A stretch of DNA of 59,507 nucleotides from Nanohaloarchaea archaeon B1-Br10_U2g21. Lineage in GTDB: Archaea; Nanohalarchaeota; Nanosalinia; Nanosalinales; Nanosalinaceae. Position numbers and translations under genes: made by a program. Where the stretch lies: NCBI GenBank assembly GCA_001563915.1, contig LKMP01000005.1, forward strand, positions 1 through 59,507. The letters run 5' to 3'. The notes under the pieces were generated by a model. It worked only from the letters and a program-made list of their open reading frames with translations, ran no database searches and had not been told where the DNA came from. Below are positions 16,901 to 31,900 of the stretch, in pieces (position 1 is the stretch's first letter; each line of letters begins with the position of its first letter).

Positions 16901-19900
16901 GAATAGAGTGTGATGATTGTAATCAACCTTCATATAATGTAATGGTTGATGAGGACTCAACTCTTGACTCTTGGGAAATACAAGGAGGAGAGGAGGAAGA
17001 GCTTTCAGGCGGATTAATGGCTCGCCTAGAATCTTTTGGCACAAATTTAGGTAATGAAATAGTAGTCAGCAGGTCTCCGTCAACCCTAGAAGTATACAAC
17101 AGCACAGGGAGTATAGTGTGGGAAGAAACAGTAGAAAACACAATCTATGATCTAGTTACTGGTCAGGTCGAAGAAAGTGAGACTGGAGAAGAAATAATAG
17201 TTGCAACAAGAGAAGACGTTAGGGTATACTCGTCTTCTTCTGAAGAACTTATACGAAGTTATCCGGAAACTGGGGAAGAATGGGTAAGGAAAGTCGAAAC
17301 AATTGATGCCACAGGCGATGGAACAGAAGAGATAGTGGTAGGTACTGACAGCGGAGAACTTATTGCAATAGATGAAGATAATGAAGAAGTATGGTCTAAA
17401 GACTTAGGAAGTAGAGTTAGAGGTTTAACAAAGGGAGAGGTAATTAGAAATGAGGAAAAATCTCTTGTAGCAGGTCTAAATGATGGTACAGTTGATGTAA
17501 TCTCTTCTGACGGTCAGAGAATTCTGGATTATGAGGGAGAAGAGCCTGTTGTATCAATTGATGCCGAAGATGTAATTTCAAGAGAAGGGGATGAAGTAGG
17601 AGTCTCAAGAGAGGATACTAATGTGTTTAACATGTATTATTCTCCAGAAGACGTAGTCTTTGGAGTTAACTCGGAACAAGCTTTCGAGTTAGAAGGAGTT
17701 TTGAGAGGAAGTGATCAAGTTGAAGACTCAGAAATCACTAATGCTATTAATGAGTATCTTGATGCCTGTGAAGATGAAGTCTGTTCAGTACCTTTAGCTA
17801 TTGAAGCCTCAGAAGATGGAGCAGCTCAGATTTCAAATTTGGAAGTAGATTTTGATTATGACGTAAGCGAGGTTATAGATAGTCAAGATGAAGTTATAGA
17901 ATGGGCAGAAACTGAAGAAATTGAAGCGGGGGAAGAAATAAGGTTCAACGCTCTCGATATCTTTTACCAAACAAGTCCTGCTATTCCTCTAAGAGTAACA
18001 CAATTTAGATCAGATGGTATTACAGACCACCTTGCAGGAGGCGATTTTGACGGCAATGTTATCTTCAATGACTTGACACTGTCAATTGACGCTGAAACAT
18101 CCACTATTGATTTAAGAGATAGTAATAAGTCATTCTGGCTATTTGGAGATGGAGAAGAGAGACAATCTGATAGAACATGGTACCGTAGCGATGAAGCCGA
18201 GTCCCCTGTAGAGATTAACTCTACAGAGTTTGAAACAGTAGATGGATTTGACCAGAAAAATGCCACAGTGTTTAGGAATACGGAAAGAACCGAAGATTCA
18301 TTCCATAATGTTACAGTAGGGATGAGTTTGGATGAAGAAGAAATCAGGGGGGAAAGATTTGTAGAAGTAGAGATAAACGGATCTTGGAAAGACATAACTC
18401 CTGAAGTAGAGGGATGCGAAATATACAATGAGAAAGAGATAGACGAAGAAGTGTTCAAGAGCTGTATGGAAGACAGTAACGGATCTGGAACGATAGACAG
18501 AGTTGAAGTAGTACAACCTGAAGTAGGAGCCCAAGAATCAGAGACAGAATACAGAGTAGGAGGAAGTTCTAATCTGCCTCCAGAGATAACAAATCTCTCA
18601 GTTTCCCCAACAGAAGAAGTTTGGGGTACTGAACACAATGTAGTAGCAGAATTCGAGAACGAAGAAGAAGATAATATCGATGCAAAACTCTGGGTAGACT
18701 CAGAAGAAGGTTGGCAAAAACAGGATGAAAGCATTATTTCTGGCTACGAAAATCAAGTAGAGCTTGAATTTAATACAGAGAGAGAAATGATCGGTTCCAG
18801 AGACCTAAAAATAGAATACGTGGATCTTGATGAAAATGAAGAGCCTATCAGGCCTCCTGTAAACAGTACGGATATAGAAAATCCGCAAATTGAAACAGTT
18901 GACGTATCTGAAAGGCCTATAAGTTTAGATATAACTGATTCGGGAGAGCAAGAGATTGACAGAATAGGTCAAGAAAACAGCGTTGAACTTGCGGTTTTAG
19001 ATGATATAGATGATGTAACAGTAGATAGCAATGATGCCTTCTGTTTCTTATGGGCGGATAATGGCGCCACAACTCTAGTTGACACAACTTTTACTTCCGA
19101 TACAGGAATTTGCCAGCTTGATTTAGAGAATTTGGATGATTTGGATGTGGGTGAAAGAAATTGGTGGATCGAAGTAGACGGACAAGATTTCTACATGGAT
19201 AATCAGACTGAAACTCAGAATATTAATCTAAAAGGTAACATGGAGTTCGATTTAGAGTTTGAAGATAAGAAAGCATTTTTAGAGAATGAACATGATCTTC
19301 CTGAAGAAGCCGAGTATGATATATCTAATGTATTGGATTTAACAGGAGAGGATAGGGAACCTGAAAGTGTAGACATTACGTTTGATGGCCGTAATTATCC
19401 TGAAAGTCCTACTGAGGAAGATGACTATCAAGGAGAACTAAGACCTGAAATATATCAAGATACTCCTGAACCAGGAGAAGTAGAAGTTAGCTTCATATTA
19501 GAAAAAGAAGCCTTCAATGATGCGGAACAAGAAATTAACTTTACAGTAAAAGACTCCTTTGAGTCAGTTTTATCAACTTCTGAAGATGCTATCGATCAGA
19601 GCGAGGCAGTTAATCTTACAGCTGATTTTGAAAGATCAGGAGAAGAAGTAAATCCTGAGAATGTAACATTTGATACAGAAGCCGATGGGTTCTGTCAAGA
19701 AATATGGGATGATGGGTCTACGGTAACATGCGAGTTTGCTGCTAGTTCAAGTCTATCCAGCGGAAATTATAATTGGAGTGTTGATGCTGAGAAAGATTAT
19801 AACGAACATGTGCAAGGACAGGACAGCTTTGATGTAGTGGGAGACATAACAGCAGAAATAGATATTGAAGATGATGAAGTTTATAGAAACCCGGATTCAG

Positions 19901-22900
19901 AAGAGTCTAACCGGTTGTCATACAACATACAGGATATTGAAGATGAGGAAGGAGCTAGTATAACTGACGCAGATTACTATCTAGAAGTTCAGAACGAAGA
20001 CGGAGAGTTTGAAGAATTAGACTCAGGAAACACTGGTAATAGCAACTCAGCTCAAGAAGAATACACAATAGATAGCGAAAAAGAAGTAGGAGGAACCAAC
20101 TTTAGAGTAATAGTTGATACAGGAGATAATGAAGTTACAGAAGTTAAAGAAGTAGACGTATTTGGTACTTTAGAGGCTGAAACTACTGAAACTGAGGATG
20201 TGTATATTCCAACAACAGAGACGCTGACTGATGATGACTTCTCGACCACTACCGATCTACAAATTCAAGTAGAAGATGAACTGGAAAATACTGTAGCTGA
20301 TTTTGAAACAGAATTTAATAGGCCTGAAGGATCTTGTAGTGAAGAAAATGGAAACTGTGAGTACTCTCCAAGTTCAAATCTTCAAGCAGGACAATATGAC
20401 TGGAACGCTACTGTAGAAAAAGAATTCTATGAAACCGCACAAACAGAAAACGAAGAAGTCGTAGTCAAGGACGTTTTAACTTTAGAACTGCCGTCAGGAG
20501 ATGAAGGAGTAGTAGAATCAAGCTTTGAGGACGAAGTAACACAGACATTCTTTTTAGAAAACTCAAGAGGAGACAGAATAGATGCTACAGGTTTTGAAGC
20601 AAGTTTAGAAGATGAAACTGCAGCATTTACCGATGAGCAAGCCCAATTAGAATGGGGTGTGGCGTGCGAAGCCTACAATCGGGGAGAACAAACGTTAACC
20701 GCACAACTAGTGGAAGAAGATCCGAACAATCTGTACAGTATTTTTGACGATTCACAAGAGTTAGAACTGGTCGTCAATAATACTCTGGACGTCAATATTG
20801 GATCTCCTTTAGACGTAGAAGATGAAGATGCTGAGGCATATACTCAAGGAGATAACATAAACTTGGAAACAAACGTTACGGGCGAATGTGGAGAAGAAAC
20901 AGAAGAGTTCGATGATGACATCGTATGGAGTGCTGAGATGATTGAAACAGAAGAGTCAGATACAATTGGAAGTGGTGCTGAATCAACGTGGAGCATACAA
21001 GATGAATTTTCAGGATTTACTGAAATTCAGGCAGAAGTAGACGATGATTATCTAGAAGAAAACACTGACTCTGTAGAAATTGCAATAGATGATGTAATCA
21101 CATTGAATATGACTGAGACGCAAGAAGAAGTTATTAGGGAGTTTGGAGAGGAAGAATGGAATGGGAGTTATGAAGCCTCAGTCTATACAGGAGAGGAAGA
21201 ACCAGCAAACGAGTCCGAAATAGATGAGGACTGGGAGAACTTTGAGGTAACATGGTACTTACAAGGCGAAGAAATAGATTCTGCAGAAACTAATGAAGAT
21301 GGAGTGGTAGAATTTGAGGTAGAATATGGGGAAGAATATGAGCCAGGAGAAGTAGAGTTAACAGTAGTTTTAGAGCCCATAGATGAAGAAGAACTTTCAA
21401 CTGCGATTATAGCTCCAGAACAAACAGAAGATATAGATGTATTAGATGAATCCAGAACCACGATATTAGAAGCTCCGGAAGAAGTTTTATTCCAAGATGA
21501 AGTAGATCTTGAAATGGAGTATGAGATAGCTTCAGGAGAGGAAAATAAAGACACACTTGATCCTAGCTTTGAATGGAGATATGAAAGGCCTGAAGACAGT
21601 GTTTCAATAGGTATAAGTTCCGATAAACAACCTGAGTGGGCAATATCTAGCTCGATATACAGAGAAGGTCTGATAAATGCTACCACTGAGGATGATTTGA
21701 TAACTTCATCTTCAGATAACCAGACGCTTATCGGTAATAGGGAAGCAAACATAGAGACATGGGATCCTCAACCAAATATTCCTAGAGATGAAGTAACAGA
21801 ATTTTCTGCAGAGGTTGATACGCCTGGCCTTTCAGATCCTTCAGGTTATGAGGTGAACTTTTCAGTATTCAATCCTGATGAAGAAGATGACAGAGAAGTT
21901 GTAGATGTGGCTGAACTCGATCAAGATGGAGTAGCAACCATTAACTGGGATGCATCCGAGTATGATCCTGGACAGTACACTACTTTCTTAGAAATTGATG
22001 ATGACGAAGAATTGTTTATAGAGGCAAGCGAACAGAATGAAGAAGAACGCCAAATAAGTATTGCTGATGATGTAGAAGTAACCGCATATTTCAAAGATAA
22101 TTTAGAACCAGTTCCAGGTACTAGAGATGAAGACAACATTCATGGCACTCGTTTCGATAACCTCCCTACAAACGTAGTTTATAGAGACCCTGGACCATGG
22201 CAACATCCTACTGAGATGTATTTCGGTGTAAATCTGACCGCACCTTTAGCAAACGAGCCTGGCGAGGCATTAGTTGATGAGGCAGATGCCATATTTGAGA
22301 TAGAGCACAATGAAACATCTGAAACTCATGAGGTACAAACCTGCGAGATAGATGCTGAAGATCCAGAGACAACATCTGAAGACTTCTTTGATTTTTATGG
22401 ATGCGAAACTATCTGGGATGCTTCAGAAATGGGGAGTGATCTTGAGGTAGGAGCTTATACGCTTAACATCAGAGTAGATCCGCCTTCTGAGGATTGGACT
22501 GTCCAAGAAGAAACCGGGCTAGATTTAGAGGTCAGAGGCCAGCTACAGACCGAAATTGTGAGCCATAATACTGAAGACGGAAATATTGAACAATACATAA
22601 TGGGAGAAAATAATACTATAGACCTTGAGGCTGAAGTAACTGATTTAACGACAGAAGAAACCTTGGACGCTGAAGATCTAGATGATGTAAGATGGAGGTT
22701 GATGGATAGTAGCTCTGGAAGTAGTGCAAGAACAATAACCTGGGACGACCATGACAGCGGGTCACAAAATGAGCTCGAAACATGGATTGATCTTTTCGAT
22801 CCCGGAGATGATTGGAGAATGAGGTCTAGCTCACAGTACATTGGAATTTATGTTGAAAAAGAGTATTATGAACCAACTAGAAATACTCACAGAAGAAATC

Positions 22901-25900
22901 ATAGAAACAGCGGGTTACAAGATAGAAGAAATGCTTTCAGACAGTGGGAGGGAGAAGAGGCTAGAGGAGAAGTAACAGGAGCGCCGGCATTTAGAGGATA
23001 TGTGAATGAAAACGTAATGGACAGAATAAATTATAGAATTCCTCTAGAGCTTGAGCTAGCATTTCCTGAAGAAATAACAGATACAGATGAAGATGATAGA
23101 TTTGAGATAAGAGTGGATGCTAACCGAAAAGGCACAGACACAAGTTTCAACAGTTTTAGAGGAGACTATGAATTGACATGTCTCAACTGTTCTGAAAATA
23201 CTGATACTCATGTGCAAGATGCTGAAGACGAATCAGGACGCTCTACAGGAGAGTGGGAGTTTGACTTTTCGGAAGAAGAGTATAATGAATACTATGAATT
23301 TGAAATAGTGGCTGATTCATCTAGAGATGGACACATAACTGAGAATGATGATTCAGACGATCCGGCCGCAATTAAGCAGACGGTTAGAGTAGTTAGAGAT
23401 TTAGGAGCGGGAGAAGGAGACTGTGAAGGAGATTCTAATAATACTGAGCCTGGAGAAAATGTGGAGGTCTGTCCTAATGAATATGGTTTCGAAGATCTGC
23501 CTCAAAGTTACTGGCTAAATGAGACTGCGACAAATCTAGAAGATACTATTGATGATATGGAAGGGCCTGAAAATCCAGAAGATTTCGATGAAGAAGAACA
23601 TGACTTTAGATGGAAGCAATACCAGCAGTTTGCAAATGAGTCAAATGAGGAATACTATGAACCTGATGTGAGATGGTATGGTGAGCACAGTGAATATGAT
23701 GAGTTGGATGCAGGAGGTTGTAATTTTAATGGAGAGACTGAAGGCGAAGATGAATTCTTTGAATCTAGGGAATCATGTACTGATTGGGCAATAACTGCTG
23801 AACCTCCTGAATTCGAATCTATAGAAGTTGATACAGGATATTACAGACAGGATAATCAGGAGCCTGTCCAAGAAGTTGAAGCCGTAGTAGATTATCCAAC
23901 TCTAGACTACTTTGAATTCCAGTATGAAAATCCTGAAGGATCTAGAACGGCTCTGAGTCCGGAAGGTGAGGATGATAGTTATCCTCATACATACATTTTC
24001 GATGTTTATCCTGAAGAGTTTGAAGGAACATTTGATATTGAGTTAATTGCAGATACTGATGAGAGTGAGAGAACGACAGAAACAGTCACTATTTACGAAG
24101 ATGAAGAAGAAATAACCATAGACGATATTGAAGTCGATGATCCAGTAAATGAAGAAGAGCCTGACACACAGATGGATATAGAACTTGATCTAAGCGGCGT
24201 CACCATAGATTCAGATGGAGTGGAAAAGGTAGGCATAGATTCAGATGAGGACGGGAATTATGATGATGCAGGAGTCAATTTAATTTTTGACGAATCTGAT
24301 GAATCTTATACAATAGAAGATGTAGACTTCACCGCTGAAGATGACACAGTAGATGTTAAAATTTTCCATAAATCGGGTCTGGAATCAGATTCTGAAAATG
24401 CAGTCTTCACCTTCAACGAACATGATCCTGAAGTCGATACTTTCGAAATACTAGAGGAAGAAGATGAGCCGTTTAAAGAAGGAAATGTAATCAACTTTGA
24501 TATTGAGATAAGTGATGAGGATGAAGAGTTAGATTATGCAGAACTAACTAATCCTGATGGCAACCAGATATGTGAAGAAGAACTGGACGACTTAGAAAAC
24601 GGCCAAGAAGTCGAAGAGATTTCATGTGAATATGAGATAGAAACAACACAGACAGGCGATGATTTAGAGTTTGACTTAGAGGTCTTTGATACCGCAGGCA
24701 GGATGGGGGACGAAACACTCCAGCTTGAAATCGATAATGATGAACCTGATATTGAGAATATTGAAATTGATCCAGAAGATGGGATTATAGCTCCTGAGGA
24801 GGAAGTAGATATACAGGCCGATATATCAGATCAGTTAGACAATATTGCGGATACATCAGTTGAAGATAGCGAAGGAAGCGAAGTATGTTCGGCTGGAGAA
24901 TTCTCCAATGAGGGCGGCGATACTTATGAGTGTACTGCGATTGAAGGTAGCGATTTTGAGGGGTCAACGACTTTAGAAATACTTGCAAATGATGAAGCAG
25001 GTAATGAGAATAATGAAACGGTTGAGCCAGAGATATTAGTAGCAGCTAATGACCCTGAAATCACTATAAAGAGGCCTGATGCTGGGGCCTTAGTTAGTGG
25101 AGAAGATGTTCTTATTGAGGCTAATGTGACAGATGAGGATGGCTTGCTAGATGAAGACGAAGTAGAAGTCGAGCTAGATGATGGTACAGAGGCATTTACG
25201 GCAGATATGGATGGGTCTGGAGGGTCTGGAGGAGAGTTTACATACAATCTAGATACTGAAGAATTATCTGATGGAGAATATTCTTTAACTGTATACGCAG
25301 AAGATTTAGCAGGCCTTGATAACTCTGAAACTCTTTCTGAAGACATTGAAATAGATAATACGCCTCCAGAAATATCTATCGCAGCAATAAATGATCCAAT
25401 AACAGGAGACTACACATTCGAAGCCGATATTGAAGATGAAAATGATAACTTGGATGAAGATGCTTTAACTTATGAAATTGAAGATGCAGAGGGTAGCATC
25501 AGTCAGGGAGATCTAGAAGGATCAGGGACTGAATTTGATACAGGTGATGTTGACACAACCGAGTTTAGTGAAGGAGACGCAACTATAACTATTGAGGCAG
25601 AAGATTTAGCAGGAAATGATAATGATGAAACAAGTGATCCATTTAATATCAATAACGAGCCTCCGGAAGTAAATATAATAGAGCCAACAGGAGATTCAGA
25701 CGAGTTTTTCAACGAAGAAGTGACTGTAGAAACCAATATTGAAGATGAAGCAGGTAACGAAGATGAAGACAGTTATTCGGCTCAAATCTTAGATGAAGGA
25801 ATTGATGATAACGATCCTGAAATTAATGGAGACTCAGTCGAGTTCGAACTAGATGTCAGTTCACTAGATACTGGAGAATACACTGTTGAAGTAGAAGCAG

Positions 25901-28900
25901 ATGACACAGAGAACACAGGGCCTACTCAAGAAACACAGAACATTAATGTTGACACAGATTTCCCAATAATAACTAGCGTCTCAATACCAGCAGAAAATGA
26001 AGTCGTAAAACCTGAAACAGAAATAGAAATAACGGTTCAAGCTGAAGTAGAAGAGGATGAAAGCAGCGATATAGACTTAGTTGAGGCCTCATTTGAATCA
26101 GGTTCCAGCACCGTTCTAAGTCTAGAAAGTGGAGATCCTGATGATGGAGTATGGGAAGGTAATTTAGAAGCCCCAGATGCAGAAAGCGTGCATGATATTC
26201 AAATAGAGGCGACTGATTTAGCAGGTAACACGGAAGAAGACTCTGATACTGAAGTAGAAGTAGATGATACTCCTCCTTCAGTCGCTGATTTTGGATCTGA
26301 CGCTGAAGAAAATGAGGATGGTGAAGCAGTAACTTCTAGCGATGATGATGTAGAATTTGCTGTAGATGCAACAGACAGTAATGATAATCTCGATGAGGTC
26401 AGAATAGAAGACTCAGATGAAGCAGTACTAGATATTTTCGCCGAGAATTTAGAAGGAGAAAGCGGCGGAGAATATACTATAACTACTAGTGCAGAAGATC
26501 TAGGTCTTTCAGGAGGAGAAAACCAGTTGACAGCTGTAGGAGAAGATCTTGCTGGAAATACAGGCTCTGACAATTACGTAGTTAATGTTCAAGACGAAGA
26601 TCCTGAAATAGAGGACTTTTATCTTGATGATGATGTTGTCCAGTCGGATACAAATATAACCGCCACTGCCGAAATCTCATCGAAATGGCTAGATATAGTA
26701 GAGTTTAGCCACAGAGGTGACACAATAGAAATAGATGATGAAGAAATAGAGCAGGGAGATGACGGTACACAGACATTTGAAATCGAAATTGATTCAGACG
26801 GAGACCATGAAGAAGAAGTTGATGTAGAAGTCTATGCAGAAGATTTAGCAGGAAACAATAATGAGGACACAATATCCTATGAAATAAATGATGAAAATCC
26901 GACAATCGAAGAAGAATTGGAGGTAGAAGGAAGTGATGAAGAAATTAGCCGGTCTGACAACAGTTTATACTTTGCTCTTGAAGCTACAGATGATTTTGAA
27001 GTAGATAGAGTTGAACTACATGGTCCTAGTGAGGACTCGATAATGGATGAAGATGGAGACTTGTATGAGCTCGATATCACACCAGCACAAATAGGGTGTA
27101 ATGTTGACGTAGACTTTGAACCATGCGAAATAAATGCAGATGTATACGATAATGCAGAAAATATGGAGACATCTAGGACAGTAACTGTAAATGTTGATGA
27201 TGAAGAGCCAGATGTATCTGATTTCACAGTCGATCAAGATGCAGTACAAACGGATACGGATGTAGAATTTTCAGCAAATATAGATGATGGAGACCCAGAA
27301 TTAGAAACTACAGAAGTTAGAGATTCTGGAGACACGATATGCGGTCTTGAAAATGGAAATGAGTATTCATGCATTGAATCATTTAGCGAAGAAGGAGAAT
27401 ACACTCTAGACGCTTACACTGAAGATCGTGCAGGAAATGTAAACGACGATGAGGCAGTAGAACTCATAGTCACTGATGCTTCTCCAAATATAGGTAACAT
27501 AAATGATGACGCTAACACAAACCTCGATGATGTAGGAGTAACAAGATCAGACGAAGAAGTAAGATTTGAAGCAACTGTGACTGATCCTGACGATCTTCTG
27601 GTAGAGGAAGAAGTAAGAATTGAAGGTCAGCAAATGGAGTCTGATGAAAATCAGCCGGATGTATTTTATCTTGAGGAGCTACCTTCTAATCTTGGGTGTG
27701 TGCAAACAGATCACAGTGAGTGCGATCTAGAAATAACTGCAGAGGATGAAGCAGGTAATCAGGAACAGAGAGAACATACAATAATAGTAGATGATGAACC
27801 TGCGGAAATTGAAGAAGTAGAAATGGAGGAGGAAGTCCTAACTTCAGGAAGTACCACAGAAGTAACAGTCCGGCTAGAAGAAAATGAAGGGGAAGAAACA
27901 GTTAACTATGTGGAAGTAGAGCCTTCAGTCAGCAATAATAACAATTTAACATGGAATGGGGAAGAATGGACAGGAAACATAGAGATAGAAAGTACTGAGG
28001 CCTCAGAAAGTTCAGAAGATTTAGAAGTTAGATCTGTAGACTTTGCACAGAATACTGATGAAGACACCGAACAAAGCTATATTCTAGACGACGAAGATCC
28101 TGAAGTTACTAATTTCGCGTCAGATGCAGCTACAAATGATGAGGGCGAAGATATAGCTCAGTCAGATACAGATCTCACGTTTGATGTAACTATAGCTGAT
28201 AACGTTGATATTGACAAAGTAGAAATAGGCAAACCTGATGATAAAACGGTTGTTGGTGAGGATTTAGGAGAAGAAGAAACAGATGTAGAGGATAGATCAG
28301 TTACGGAGTCAATAACTATTTCTTCTGGAGATTTAGGATGTACAGACACAGATTTTGAAACTTGTGAGTTAAAAGCAACAGTGACAGATCTAGCAGGAAA
28401 TACAGGAACTGATACTTATGAGGTTATAATAGATGATGAACCTCCTGCTCTTGAAGAAATAGAGTTAAGTGACAACATAGTACAACCTAATACTGAGGTC
28501 GAAGTATTCTTAGATACTGATGAAGAGTCAGACAGACGCATAGAAACTATTGAGACACAAGGAGATGCTGAAGAAACCGATCTTGAATGGGATGAAGAAG
28601 ATGGAAATTGGTCGGCGACGGTCGAACTTGATGACACAGAAGGCCAGGACCGCGAACTAGAAATATTTGCAGAAGATTGGGCAGGAAACACGAATGATGA
28701 GAGCAAAATATATACTGTAGACGATACGCCACCAACTATCGAAGATTTGAGAACTAACTCTACAAACGACATTGAAAGAAGCGATGCTATATTAGAGTTT
28801 TCAGTAGAGGCTGAAAACCAATTTGAGGAACTAGAATCTGTGGACGTAGAAGGTATGGAAATGGAGAGGCAGACTGAAGAAACTTTCGCAGTTGACGCAG

Positions 28901-31900
28901 CAGCCGAAGAACTAGGATGCGAACCTGTTGAAGATGAACTCGATGCTGATACAGAAGAAGCTACGTGCCTGATAAATGCTACAGCAATAGATCAAGCAGG
29001 AAATGATGAATCAACAGGCTATGAACTCGTAATCCAAAATAATCCTCCAGAAATAGTTGAAGATTCATATGAACTGGATGGTGTTATTGAGGGTGATCCT
29101 CACGATTCAGCACTTCCTGATGAAGATCTAGACTTGTCTATAGAATCCGATAATCCTATTTCAGATACAGAAGCAGATTTAACAGCTATCGAACAAGAAA
29201 CAGGGAATATTGAAGGAGGCCCTGTATCTCTTAATGATGATCCGTCCGGGGAAGACAACTATAATAAGACTTTTGCTACTCAAGATTTAGGAATTACAAG
29301 CGGTCTAATTGATTTCACAGTGAACATCACTGATGAAGCAGGAAATACTGCTGAAGACATATACACATTAGACCTGGATACTGTTCCTCCTGTCATTGAA
29401 GACGTCTATGTAAATAATACACAGCCAGAAACAACTAGAGATACAGTTGAGATTAAAGCAAATATTTCCCATCCATTTAACGTAAAAGAAGGAATGGAAG
29501 GCGCCTACATCAATGTTACTGCTCAAAACAATGAATCCTTCAAAGAACAGATAAATCTAGAAAATATTGAAGACGAACGAGAATCCCCAGATATTAACTC
29601 AGGAAACTTCTCAGCAGACTTTATTCCGCCAGATACAGACACGTACGATGTAAAAGTATTCGCAGAAGATGAGTTCGATGAACCAGAAGATGAGCTTTTT
29701 GAAGAAGTTTTCACTTCTATTGGTGAAGCAAATCTTGAAGTAAGTATGAGTCCAGAAACTATTGAATTTGATAATATATCTGTAGATAATCAAGATCAAT
29801 ATCAGCTTGAAACAGTCTTAGAAAATACAGGTGAAGCTTCAGCGTATGATATACTACTTCAGCCTTCAAATATTGTTACAGGAATTGAATCAAATATAAG
29901 TGATAGAGACTGCGGTATCTTGGAGCCCGGAGAAGAGTGCTCGGTAATATCAGAGATTAATGTAACTGCTGATGCAGGAGCAGGCGATAGAACAATTTCA
30001 TCAAATGCGTTCTGGGAAAATCCCGACAGAACTTCAGGTTCAGCAGCTGAAGCAAGTAGTGTGGTAATAGATCCAAATCCAGTTCTTGACATAACGTCCG
30101 AAAGTCATGAAGAAGAAATAATAAGAGGAGAAACAGGCTCTCTCGAAATAGAACTTTTAAACAGAGGGAATATGATTTTACAAGGCATAGATGCTAGCAT
30201 AGATTCAACAGGAGGACAAATACTCGGAAGTAATGATTATGAATTTGACGAAGTAGAAAGCATAGAGATAGGCGAATCTAAGACTCAAGAAATACAACTA
30301 ACAGACAATCTTGAAGACAAAGGAGAATATCCAACGACATTCCTATTTGAAACAGAAGATCCTTCAGAAGAATGCGACGAAGATTGCGAATCAACAGCAG
30401 ATTCGAATATTACAGTCTTCCACCAAGCATCAATAGGAGTAGATCAAGAAGATAAAACGGTAGATAGAGAAGAAGGAAAAACAGTTGATATAAATGGTGA
30501 AGTAATTGACGATGAAGATGTGCCTGTAGAGAATTACAGTGTGCAGTATATTGTGGATCAAGAAGAACCTGATATAGATGAAGCTAAAATAAATGAAACT
30601 CTTGAAACTAGTTCCTCAGGAGAGATATCAGAGCAGATAGACCTTAGAGAAGATGGTTTTGCGCCAGGAGAATATAATGTTAGATTAGAAATAAGCGAAA
30701 ATAGTTCAAGGTTCTACAGAACTGATCAAGAAGTTGATGAATTCTCTTTAGAAGTAAGAGATGAGCTAAATGTTGAACAAGACCTTGTAAGCAATTCGAC
30801 ATTATGGTATACTGACGTAGATGATCCGATAATAGCAGAATACACTGCAACAGACAGAGAGGGAGAGCCTGTGGAAGGTGCTGAAGTACAGTTCCGAAGT
30901 AATTCTACACAAGGAGTAGAAGACCTAGAAGATGTAGATGATGAAAACATAAACTCTACCTGTCCTACAAATAGCGAAGGAGTGTGTGATATTGAATATA
31001 GGCCTGATAGATCTTCACAGGCATTTGCAACAATTGAAAGCATAATATCGAAGAACGAATACTATGATTTCTCGCCTGTAGACCTACAAGATGATATAGA
31101 AATAGAAGGAGATTTCTCTGTCGTCATAACTACGCCTGAAGAAGAGGAAGGACTCTTAAGAGGGAATGAGTATGATATTCAGGCAGTCGTACTCGACAGT
31201 GAAGGAAATCCGATAGAAGCTGAAAGCTTAGAAAGTATTGACTGGAGAATAAACAATTCGGACGGCGAAACAATTAAAGAGCCGGGAGAAGACACCGCGA
31301 ATGAGACAACTTGGGACATACCATCAGACAAATCTACTGGAGAATATACTATAGATATACGTGCTGAAGATGATGATAATCAGCCTCCGGCTACAGATGA
31401 GGTATCAATAAATGTGTATGAACCAGTTACAATAGATAATACATCTGTAGAGACAGAAGTTGCTGAGAGAAAGAATTCTGAAATAGAATTTGATTTAACA
31501 GTTCAAGACTCCAATGATGAGGCTTTAGAAAACTATGAAATCTGTCAACTGTTTGTTGAAGGAGAAGAAAGAGATAATACTACTTCAGGTTCGGAAGGAG
31601 AATGCGAACTACTATGGGAAACGACTCAAAATGATGAGGTAGGTCCAAATACTGCAATAGTAGAAATAACAGAGTTCAGAGACGATGATAAATGGTACCT
31701 GCCGGATCCAGAAGGCCTGACGGAAGAAGAGTTTAGTATAGAACTTGAAGAAGACATAAATCTAACAGTTTCACAGCCTTCAACAGATGTGTACAGGGTA
31801 GACCCAGTCCCACTACAAGCTAATACTACAGATGCATTTGATAGATTCCTAGATACAGATATAGAGTGGCGATTAGAAGAATCAGATCAGATAATAGAAT

